Shown: in pieces, positions 1 through 6,019 of the stretch | How the letters are laid out: every line of letters starts with the position of its first letter | Position numbering within the stretch: the first letter of the stretch is position 1 | DNA from: Thermoprotei archaeon | Lineage (GTDB): Archaea; Thermoproteota; Thermoprotei; QMSL01; B3-G16 | DNA: 14,288 bases | Assembly: GCA_021158375.1 (NCBI GenBank) | Contig: JAGGUS010000228.1 | Location: forward strand, 1 to 14,288 | Direction: 5' to 3' | Translations under genes and position numbers: made by a program | Notes under the pieces: model-generated | Told to the model about the DNA's origin: nothing | The model's database searches: none | What the model saw: the letters and a program-made list of their open reading frames with translations, nothing else

Positions 1-144
1 ACACTTCCCTATTGTCCCATTGAAGTAGCCCAGGAGGTAATTAGATTGTACAAACTAAAGATGGAGGAAATTGAAAATGAAAATGACTTACTAAGAGAGC
101 TAAGTGAAGAACTCGAGAGACTCCTATGCGCTAATAAGACTTGA
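1..144 (+). CDS. C-terminal tail of an unidentified gene (partial)
   Basis: The first reading frame is open from the window edge to a TGA at 142-144, giving 47 residues with no start inside the window. The translation begins TLPYCPIEVAQEVIRLYKLK and continues with a very charged, leucine-spaced stretch ending in LLCANKT, which suggests a C-terminal amphipathic helix or short coiled coil. A second stop (TAA, 145-147) follows at once. I do not recognise the family and cannot assign a function. Base composition and codon use (AGA, ATT, GAA) match the genes downstream, so this is probably a genuine gene end rather than a chance open frame. Confidence 0.5.
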   Translation, partial: TLPYCPIEVAQEVIRLYKLKMEEIENENDLLRELSEELERLLCANKT

Positions 145-406
145 TAAACATTAGAAAGCATATTGGAAGAGATAACGTATCCGTTAGACCTAAGGGGAGG
201 AACGATAATCTTAGGATAGCTAAGATCTAATGCTTCCTGCCTTATTTAGTTATGCTCCACCTTGTCGATATACACATACTAGTGGATCTAGGTTTATGTA
301 TTAACTCCAAGGAATTCATGCAGAAAATACTATTTTATCTCGAAATGCATATGGAGACATGACTCAGGCTATCTTCATACAAGTCTAATAAATACTCCTT
401 ATTGTT
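145..406. other. Intergenic stretch, no gene supported
   Basis: Between the first gene tail and the tRNA I find no reading frame with a plausible start and length on either strand. A short frame continuing after the tandem stops (about 147-220) reads ILEEITYPLDLRGG in part and looks mildly protein-like, but it ends after about 20 codons. It could be a decayed extension of the upstream gene. No tRNA-like, repeat or GC-rich structured segment is apparent. Confidence 0.4.
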
Positions 407-411
407 AAAAA
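407..411 (-). terminator. Oligo-T stop of the tRNA-Gly transcript
   Basis: On the minus strand a run of five T (plus-strand AAAAA) lies four bases beyond the encoded CCA of tRNA-Gly. Archaeal RNA polymerase commonly terminates on short T runs, so this is the likely 3' end of the precursor. No hairpin precedes it. Confidence 0.45.
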
Positions 412-415
412 GTCT

Positions 416-511
416 TGGTGCGGCCGCCGGGATTCGAACCCGGGTCACGGGCGTGGAAGGCCCGCTTCAGGCGGTACAGCCGAGTCCTAGTCCAGACTAG
501 ACGACGGCCGC
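416..511 (-). tRNA. tRNA-Gly(TCC), intron-containing, CCA encoded
   Basis: On the minus strand the gene starts at 511 with acceptor strand GCGGCCG, which pairs with CGGCCGC plus discriminator A ending at 419. The T arm is CCGGG-TTCGAAT-CCCGG and the variable loop is TGAC. The anticodon stem CGGGC/GCCCG (460-464 and 448-452) closes the loop CTTCCAC with anticodon TCC at 455-457, so the tRNA reads GGA/GGG glycine codons. The D arm begins GTCTAG and ends GGAC. Between the D arm and anticodon stem lie 19 bases (465-483) where one (position 26) is expected, so an intron of about 18 nt at a non-canonical site near 25/26 is inferred. I cannot draw a textbook bulge-helix-bulge for it. CCA is encoded at 416-418, which is not universal in archaea. 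All arms outside the insert are intact. Confidence 0.93.
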
Positions 512-536
512 ACTAAAGAGTAATCCTCTAAGCATG

Positions 537-556
537 CTTTTAAATTTTAATTTAAC
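537..556. promoter_or_regulatory. TATA-rich promoter of tRNA-Gly, possibly bidirectional
   Basis: The minus strand reads TTTAAAAG about 26-30 bases upstream of the tRNA 5' end (511), the expected spacing for an archaeal TATA box. The AT block continues to 556 and also reads as TATA-like on the plus strand (TTTAAATTTTAATTTAA). It could therefore also fire toward the structured island that begins just downstream, with a predicted start near 569-577. The minus-strand use is the better supported of the two. Confidence 0.5.
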
Positions 557-660
557 CTGAGCGAGCGCTTCGTTATCTTCAAAAGATCGGACGCCCATTC
601 ATTCTGCCCTCATTCGGGGCTGTCATGGGCGTGATCCCACCGGACCCATGATATTGATGG
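557..660. ncRNA. GC-rich structured RNA candidate with alternative hairpins
   Basis: This block is visibly richer in G+C than its AT-rich flanks, a known hallmark of stable RNA genes in AT-rich thermophile genomes. ACGCCCAT (591-598) pairs perfectly with ATGGGCGT (625-632). Inside, GCCC (606-609) pairs with GGGC (617-620), and outside, ATC can extend the stem to GAT across a two-base bulge. CATGGG (624-629) can instead pair with CCCATG (645-650), which excludes the first stem. ATCTT/AAGAT near 575-587 adds a small hairpin. The block lies upstream of the predicted atpA promoter, so it is more likely a separate transcript than an atpA leader. I see no C/D boxes, no convincing ACA box, no tRNA arms and no match to SRP, 5S or RNase P signatures. 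Strand is undetermined; the plus strand has a possible TATA box at 537-556. Confidence 0.4.
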
Positions 661-691
661 AAGTAGGAGTAAAAAAGCTTATCGCAAATTG

Positions 692-744
692 AAACGGTAA
701 TCGAAGTATTTTGAATGCCTAAGCGGTAATGGAGTCATTTTAAG
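692..744. repeat. Imperfect direct repeat upstream of atpA
   Basis: AAACGGTAATCGAAGTATTT begins at 692 and AAGCGGTAATGGAGTCATTT begins at 721. Over 24 aligned bases 17 agree, with a 29-base offset. The pair sits just upstream of the atpA TATA element, where an activator or repressor could bind. It may also be chance in AT-rich DNA. Confidence 0.25.
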
Positions 745-761
745 AAAAGGAAATTAATCAG

Positions 762-807
762 TATACTAAATAAGGTTAATAGTTTAGTAAGAACAAGAGA
801 AGAGGTT
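762..807 (+). promoter_or_regulatory. Promoter and ribosome site of the atpABDC operon
   Basis: TATACTAAATA at 762-772 is a reasonable archaeal TATA box and predicts transcription start near 791-793. That leaves a leader of about 20 bases before the ATG at 814. AGAGGT at 801-806 lies seven bases before the ATG and is a good Shine-Dalgarno match, so the operon appears to have a short leader rather than being leaderless. Confidence 0.45.
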
Positions 808-813
808 AGGATA

Positions 814-2589
814 ATGGGGGAAAGAAAGGGATACATAGAGAAGATAAGCGGTACGGTAGTCATTGCAAGAGGTATAAAGGATGCTAGAATAGGAGAAGTT
901 GTATATGTTGGATATGAGGGATTGATAGGAGAAGTTGTTAGGGTAACTCAGGATTCCTTCGTAATACAAGTTTATGAGAATACTAGCGGCCTTAGTCCAG
1001 GAGAGCCTGTATACGGAACTGGTAAGTTGCTTTGTGCAGAGCTTGGCCCCGGTCTCATGACTACTATATTCGATGGTATACAGAGGCCTTTATATGAGAT
1101 ATTAAGGAGGGCAGGGCCGTTCGTAAGGAGGGGAATAAGGTTAAATGCTCTACCAAGGGATAGGAAGTGGTACTTTAAGCCTCTAGTAAAGATAGGGGAT
1201 ATAGTGAGCGAAGGCGATATAGTAGGAGTAGTTCAGGAGACACCATTAATTGAGCATAGGATAATGGTACCTCCAGGCATTAAGGGAGAAGTAGTTAAGG
1301 TAGAAGAAGGAGAGATGACTGTAAATGAGGATGTAGTGATCCTCAGGACTAAGGATTCTAAGGAGATTGGCATAAAGATGTTACAGGAGTGGCCAGTTAG
1401 AATGCCAAGACCATGTAGGGAGAGACTTACAAGCGAAGTACCATTGATTGTAGGTCAGAGGGTAATTGATACGTTCTTCCCTGTTGCAAAGGGAGGAGCA
1501 GCATGTATTCCAGGAGGATTTGGTACGGGAAAGACTGTTACGTTACAGAAGATAGCCATGTACAGCGATTCAGAGATCGTCATATATATTGGATGCGGTG
1601 AAAGAGGGAATGAAATAGCTGAACTTCTAAAGGAATTCCCCCGATTACATGATGCTAAAAGCGGTAGGCCCATAATTGAGAGGAGTATAATAATAGCTAA
1701 TACATCTAATATGCCAGTCTCTGCTAGAGAGGCTAGCATTTACATGGGGGTGACCATGGCAGAGTACTATAGGGACATGGGCTATCACGTCACCCTGATA
1801 GCTGACTCAACATCAAGATGGGCAGAGGCACTAAGAGAGATTTCTGGAAGACTTGGTGAAATGCCTGTTGAAAGAGGATATCCAGCATATTTACCAGATA
1901 GGCTGGCAGAATTCTATGAGCGAGCAGGCAGGGTATTATGCTTAGGTAAACCGGAGCGAGAGGGATCTTTAACTATACTAGGAGCGGTATCGCCACCAGG
2001 AGGTGACTTTAACGAGCCAGTAACAATACATACGCTAAGGTTCGTTGGAGCGATGTGGGCGCTGGATCCAGACCTAGCTTATAGGAGACATTTCCCAGCG
2101 ATAAACTGGAACATAAGCTTTAGCCAATACGTCGACATAATAGAGAGATGGTGGACTAAACATGTAGCTAAGGACTTCCCAGAGTATAGGAGGAGAGCAT
2201 TAAGATTACTCGTAGTCTCAAGTGAAATAGAAGCTATAGCCTCAATCGTAGGCGAGAGCGCTCTACCTGATGATCAAAGGTTGATATTGCTCGTAGCAGA
2301 AATACTTAAGGAAGGATATCTAAGACAAACTGCTATGGAGGGTGAAGACGTATTCTGCCCTCTAAATAAGCAATACTTGATGCTTAAGACCATAATGGAT
2401 TTCTTCGATAAGGCATATAAGTTGATTAGACATAATGTCTCAATCGAAGAGATAGCCAATATTCCAGAGGTATTTGAAATGATTAGGGTAAAGGAGAGGC
2501 CTTTTGAGGAGGTCAAGAAATTATACAGTAAACTGATGAAGCGATTAAAGGATATAGCTATTAAATATAATGTATCCCTTGAGGGATGA
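814..2589 (+). CDS. atpA: A1Ao ATP synthase catalytic subunit A
   Basis: This is the nucleotide-hydrolysing/synthesising subunit of the archaeal A-type ATP synthase, three copies alternating with B in the cytoplasmic A1 head. The 591 residues match the family length. The N-terminal beta-barrel (about 1-75) is followed by the A-specific insertion (about 115-190, including PLIEHRIMVPPG). The P-loop reads GGFGTGKT (234-241), the catalytic glutamate lies in GCGERGNE (E263), and the Walker B/signature region reads VTLIADSTSRWAEALREISG (326-345). A helical C-terminal domain contacts the shaft. The P-loop differs slightly from the commoner GAFGxGKT, but the catalytic Lys and Thr remain. The ATG is chosen because AGAGGT precedes it by seven bases. 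It heads atpA-B-D-C; atpB begins three bases after its stop. Confidence 0.98.
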   Translation: MGERKGYIEKISGTVVIARGIKDARIGEVVYVGYEGLIGEVVRVTQDSFVIQVYENTSGLSPGEPVYGTGKLLCAELGPGLMTTIFDGIQRPLYEILRRAGPFVRRGIRLNALPRDRKWYFKPLVKIGDIVSEGDIVGVVQETPLIEHRIMVPPGIKGEVVKVEEGEMTVNEDVVILRTKDSKEIGIKMLQEWPVRMPRPCRERLTSEVPLIVGQRVIDTFFPVAKGGAACIPGGFGTGKTVTLQKIAMYSDSEIVIYIGCGERGNEIAELLKEFPRLHDAKSGRPIIERSIIIANTSNMPVSAREASIYMGVTMAEYYRDMGYHVTLIADSTSRWAEALREISGRLGEMPVERGYPAYLPDRLAEFYERAGRVLCLGKPEREGSLTILGAVSPPGGDFNEPVTIHTLRFVGAMWALDPDLAYRRHFPAINWNISFSQYVDIIERWWTKHVAKDFPEYRRRALRLLVVSSEIEAIASIVGESALPDDQRLILLVAEILKEGYLRQTAMEGEDVFCPLNKQYLMLKTIMDFFDKAYKLIRHNVSIEEIANIPEVFEMIRVKERPFEEVKKLYSKLMKRLKDIAIKYNVSLEG

Positions 2590-2592
2590 AGT

Positions 2593-4002
2593 ATGAGTGA
2601 GATTATAGATATTGTGGCGAGATATCAAGGAAAGATATATAGGGGAGTGAAGGAAGTAAGAGGGAACCTTATGTTCGTAGAAGGAATAAAGGAAGTTAAA
2701 AACGAAGAGGTAGTCATAATTGTAGGGAGTGATGGCAAGGAGAGATACGGTAGAGTTATTGAGGCAAGTAGAGATCTCGCGGTGATACAAATATTAGGCG
2801 AGGAAGAGGGGCTTCAGACAGATTGTCTTGTCAAGTTTACTGGTACTACGTTTAAAATTAGAGTTTCGGATGAAGTACTAGGAAGAATGTTTAATGGGAG
2901 GTTTGAGCCTATAGATGGATTACCAGGTATAACGACTGGCGAGAAACGCGATATATCAGGTGAACCAATAAATCCTGTCGCACGCGAGTATCCACATGAT
3001 TTCATTCAGACTGGCATATCAGCAATAGACTGTATGCTCAGTCTAGTTAGAGGGCAAAAACTCCCAATATTCAGCGTGTCAGGCTTACCACATAACATGC
3101 TTGCGGCTCAGATAGCTAGACAAGCCACTGTAAGAGGTGAGAAAGAGGAGTTCGCAGTAGTCTTTGCAGGGATTGGCCTTAGGAGCGCAGAAGCAGAGTT
3201 CTTCATAAGAGAGTTCAAAGAGAGCGGAGCTATAGAACGAGCCACGGTGATTCTTAACTTAGCTGATGATCCAGTTATGGAGAGGCTTATGACTCCAAGA
3301 ATTGCACTAACTATAGCAGAATATTTAGCATTTGACCTTGAGATGCATGTATTAGTCATACTAACGGATATGACCAATTATGCAGAAGCATTAAGGGAGA
3401 TAAGTACGGCGCGCAGGGAGATACCTGGAAGAATGGGTTATCCTGGATATATGTATTCGGACTTAGCATCGATATACGAGAGGGCTGGGATAATAAAAGG
3501 TAAGAGGGGTAGTATAACGTTAATGCCAATATTGACTATGCCAGGAGGAGATCTAAGACACCCAATTCCTGATTTAACAGGATATATCACTGAGGGGCAG
3601 ATAATATTAAGCCAAGAACTTCATGCTAAAGGAATTTATCCTCCAATAAATGTATTACCTAGCTTAAGTAGGTTGATGAAGTCCGGAATAGGGCCAGGAC
3701 GAACACGAGAAGATCACAAGTACGTTTCAGATCAGCTATATGACGCTTATTCGAGAGGGGTAAAGGCAAGAGATCTAGCAAGGATAGTTGGAGAGATAGG
3801 ACTAAGTGAAAGAATGAGAGGATACTTAAAATTTGCAGATGAATTTGAGAGAAAGTTTCTCAGTCAGGGACCTTATGAGAATAGGACTATAGAGGAGACA
3901 TTAGATATAGCATGGGAAGTCCTGTCGGTACTCCCTGAGGAGGAGTTGGTGAGAATACCGAGAGACATAATAGAGGAGTATCACCCGAAATATAGGGGTT
4001 AA
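2593..4002 (+). CDS. atpB: A1Ao ATP synthase regulatory subunit B
   Basis: This is the non-catalytic nucleotide-site subunit that alternates with A in the A1 hexamer and supplies arginine contacts at the catalytic interface. At 469 residues it has typical family length. As expected for B, the P-loop position is degenerate (SVSGLPHNMLAAQIARQA), whereas downstream blocks are well conserved: DMTNYAEALREISTARREIP, GYPGYMYSDLASIYERAG and GSITLMPILTMPGGDLRHPI. The N-terminal beta-barrel starts with a typical YQGKIYRGVKEVRGNLMFVEG block. The ATG at 2593 follows the atpA stop (2587-2589) by three bases, and the purine-rich end of atpA (GAGGGATGA) serves as ribosome site. It is translated from the same message as atpA, giving the 3:3 stoichiometry. 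Confidence 0.98.
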   Translation: MSEIIDIVARYQGKIYRGVKEVRGNLMFVEGIKEVKNEEVVIIVGSDGKERYGRVIEASRDLAVIQILGEEEGLQTDCLVKFTGTTFKIRVSDEVLGRMFNGRFEPIDGLPGITTGEKRDISGEPINPVAREYPHDFIQTGISAIDCMLSLVRGQKLPIFSVSGLPHNMLAAQIARQATVRGEKEEFAVVFAGIGLRSAEAEFFIREFKESGAIERATVILNLADDPVMERLMTPRIALTIAEYLAFDLEMHVLVILTDMTNYAEALREISTARREIPGRMGYPGYMYSDLASIYERAGIIKGKRGSITLMPILTMPGGDLRHPIPDLTGYITEGQIILSQELHAKGIYPPINVLPSLSRLMKSGIGPGRTREDHKYVSDQLYDAYSRGVKARDLARIVGEIGLSERMRGYLKFADEFERKFLSQGPYENRTIEETLDIAWEVLSVLPEEELVRIPRDIIEEYHPKYRG

Positions 4003-4004
4003 AA

Positions 4005-4610
4005 ATGTCGATAAGTAGTCTACAGTTCCTCCCTGCCTCAAGAGGAACCCTAGTAAAGTTAAGACGACAACTTAACTTAGTCGTAAGAGGAAAGGAGATA
4101 CTGGAGATGCGAAGAGAACAATTAGTTAAGGAGCTATTCGAAATAATGGATAAACTCAAGGAGAGGGGCGGTATTGAACATGAATATCTAAGAGTCTTAG
4201 AGGAGGTTTGTAGACTAAGGACTTTAAGAGGAGAATATGAATACCGTTCGATAACAAGCTTAATAGAACCACCTGAAGCAGAGGTTCTTTTAATTAGTAT
4301 TCAAGGAGTTACCGTCCCACAAGTAAGAATAACTAGGGATCCAGATTTATCTAAAATAAAGGATCCTGAGTATAGAATGGCCTTTGAAAGGTTATGGAAG
4401 GTACTGAAGAGGTTATTTGAGTTAGCAAATCTAGAGGTTGCCGTTGAGAAACTTAGCAGACAACTTAATTATATTAACAGGATAGTTAATAGCCTTGAGA
4501 AGAACGTAATACCAAACCTTAAAGAGACAATAAGATATGTGGAGGAAAAAGTGAATGAGGAGATGTTAGAAGAATTCGTTAGATTAAGAGAAGTAGCTAA
4601 GGAGGTATGA
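4005..4610 (+). CDS. atpD: A1Ao ATP synthase central-shaft subunit D
   Basis: Subunit D is the rotating coiled-coil shaft inside the A3B3 head, functionally comparable to gamma of F-type enzymes. The 201-residue length fits. The N-terminal helix carries the family pattern (LPASRGTLVKLRRQLNLVVR followed by GKEILEMRREQLVKELFE). A globular centre follows, then a long C-terminal helix (LEVAVEKLSRQLNYINRIVN and on through NVIPNLKETIRYVEEKVNEE) that pairs back with the first. The ATG at 4005 is two bases after the atpB stop, with GGGG a few bases upstream as a weak ribosome site, so translational coupling to atpB is likely. The final codons overlap the GGAGGT that serves atpC. Confidence 0.95.
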   Translation: MSISSLQFLPASRGTLVKLRRQLNLVVRGKEILEMRREQLVKELFEIMDKLKERGGIEHEYLRVLEEVCRLRTLRGEYEYRSITSLIEPPEAEVLLISIQGVTVPQVRITRDPDLSKIKDPEYRMAFERLWKVLKRLFELANLEVAVEKLSRQLNYINRIVNSLEKNVIPNLKETIRYVEEKVNEEMLEEFVRLREVAKEV

Positions 4611-4613
4611 GTA

Positions 4614-5573
4614 GTGAGCCTTGTTTATGCCGTAGTAAGATGTCATGGATTAGTACAACATCTACTAAAAAGAGAGCAATATCTGAGCATAATTTATAAT
4701 GAAGTGAGCCTAGGGGATATAGAGGAATATAGAGGATATAAGGACGAGTATCCATTAGATAGAAGACTTGAGATCATTACAAGAAGGTTTATAGAGAGAG
4801 TCACGTTTCTCTCCAAAATAGTAGAATACAAGATAGGGGATTTCCTAATGACGTTTTTAGATTACCTGGAGTTAGAGAACTTAAAAGTAAAGCTGAGAAC
4901 CTTATACGGTAAGGAGGAAAACGCTATTTATTATCCTTATTCACGCTTCATTAATGTAAATGAGTTAAGAAAGGTCAGAACAGATTACGCGTTCTTGAGA
5001 TTATTAAGAAGAGAGCCATATAGAATGAGAATGGACATAATGAGAAGAATCTTAAGGAGGGGAGATATTGCATTGGGAGAGGCATATCTCGATGCATGTT
5101 ATTACGATTATGTCAAGAGGATAATAAGAAGGAATGAGAGAACTCTTAAGGTTCTTATTAAGTTTTTGAACTATGAGATATTAAGAAAGCTTACATACTG
5201 GCTTTTAGTTCTAGGGGAGGAGAAAGTATATGAGCCTATAACCAGAGAAATGTTACAAGGTCTTATGCCCTATAACGAGGAAGGTAGACGCATAGCATTA
5301 GAACGTGCAATTAGGAGGCTGGGAATTAATATTGCGGAGGCTAGAAAATACATTGAAACGGGGAGAATCGCGGATTTAATGCACATAGCAAGGGAGAGAG
5401 AGTTACATATATTACAACGAGGGGCTAGGAGGAACAGCCTTTCATTAGTATTCATTTACTATTATATTCAACTATGTAGAGAGGAGATGTATAATTTATA
5501 TAGGATATTTATTGGAAAGGAGAATAACCTTCCGAGTGAGGCAATAATTGGGACGTTAATAACATTATTCTGA
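4614..5573 (+). CDS. atpC: A1Ao ATP synthase subunit C (ring socket)
   Basis: Subunit C (the d subunit of eukaryotic V-ATPase) is a funnel-shaped helical protein that couples the D/F shaft to the membrane K ring. Recognisable blocks are DFLDYLELENLKVKLRTLYG-like sequence (written here FLDYLELENLKVKLRTLYG), GDIALGEAYLDACYYDYV, the ISIARERELHIL-like segment (here DLMHIARERELHILQRGAR), and the typical C-terminus EEMYNLYRIFIGKENNLPSE. The 319 residues are somewhat short for the family, mainly from compact loops; both ends look intact. The start is GTG at 4614, chosen because GGAGGT (4601-4606) lies eight bases upstream; a nearer ATG at 4607 is in another frame. It is the last gene of the plus-strand operon and faces atpK tail to tail over 30 bases. 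Confidence 0.93.
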   Translation: MSLVYAVVRCHGLVQHLLKREQYLSIIYNEVSLGDIEEYRGYKDEYPLDRRLEIITRRFIERVTFLSKIVEYKIGDFLMTFLDYLELENLKVKLRTLYGKEENAIYYPYSRFINVNELRKVRTDYAFLRLLRREPYRMRMDIMRRILRRGDIALGEAYLDACYYDYVKRIIRRNERTLKVLIKFLNYEILRKLTYWLLVLGEEKVYEPITREMLQGLMPYNEEGRRIALERAIRRLGINIAEARKYIETGRIADLMHIARERELHILQRGARRNSLSLVFIYYYIQLCREEMYNLYRIFIGKENNLPSEAIIGTLITLF

Positions 5574-5593
5574 ACTTCTAAATAAACGTCATT

Positions 5594-5599
5594 AAAAAA
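5594..5599 (-). terminator. Oligo-T terminator after atpK
   Basis: Six T on the minus strand (plus-strand AAAAAA) lie four bases past the atpK stop codon. This is a likely archaeal-type termination signal for the atpI-atpK transcript, in the 30-base gap to the convergent atpC. No comparable T run ends the atpC transcript before it enters atpK. Confidence 0.45.
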
Positions 5600-5603
5600 C
5601 AGT

Positions 5604-5975
5604 TCATATCTTTCCGAGTATCAGTATTGCCACTAGCAGGCCATAGATAGCAATGCCCTCAGCAAGACCTCCAAAGAGGAGCATCCAAGTTCTTAACTCA
5701 GGACGCTCAACGCAAGCAGCAAATCCAGCGGTAGCGACTGCCTTTAATGCTATACCGGCAGCAACTGTGGAGCCGATAATCGATGTAGCAGCAGCGATTA
5801 ATGCAACAGCATCGGCGGTGGTAAACGCCTGAGTTATTTCCTCGGCAAAGTTCTCTGATAAATTAATAGCTGCAAAACGTGCCATTACTAGAGATGATGA
5901 TGCAACTATTACTACTACGTTCAGCAGTACAATTAATAATGGTAGCGCGATCTTAGCTTTAAGCGGGATATGCAT
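5604..5975 (-). CDS. atpK: A1Ao ATP synthase proteolipid ring subunit K
   Basis: This is the membrane c-type subunit that forms the rotating ion-translocating ring. The protein of 123-124 residues has an N-terminal hydrophobic segment (about 10-33), which may be a cleaved signal or an extra helix, followed by the two-helix hairpin (about 57-88 and 98-121). The second helix reads LLFGGLAEGIAIYGLLVAIL; its glutamate (E107 counting from the GTG) is the expected ion-binding carboxylate. The polar loop is ERPELRTW. There is one hairpin, so a simple c subunit rather than a duplicated one. ATG at 5975 is preferred over the GTG at 5978, but GGTG directly abuts it, so the start is uncertain. It lies 3' of atpI on the same strand, separated by 44 bases with a stem-loop and a possible promoter of its own. 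Confidence 0.95.
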   Translation of the reverse strand: MHIPLKAKIALPLLIVLLNVVVIVASSSLVMARFAAINLSENFAEEITQAFTTADAVALIAAATSIIGSTVAAGIALKAVATAGFAACVERPELRTWMLLFGGLAEGIAIYGLLVAILILGKI

Positions 5976-5999
5976 CACCTTCTAAATAGAAATAAGGGA

Positions 6000-6015
6000 A
6001 ACATTAATAAATGTT
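6000..6015 (-). promoter_or_regulatory. Stem-loop / possible internal promoter between atpI and atpK
   Basis: AACATT and AATGTT form a six-base stem with loop TATT, four bases after the atpI stop, followed on the minus strand by T-rich sequence (CCCTTATTTCTATTT). The same AT-rich core (CATTTATTAATG) is a possible TATA box, centred about 26 bases before a start just upstream of the atpK ATG. Either role would help make more K than I, since the ring needs many K per single I. Confidence 0.3.
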
Positions 6016-6019
6016 CTCA

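Noticed and set aside
784..969. Minus-strand open frame overlapping the atpA start
   Set aside because: It is low-complexity, lies over the atpA ribosome site and conserved N-terminus, and has no start signal of its own.
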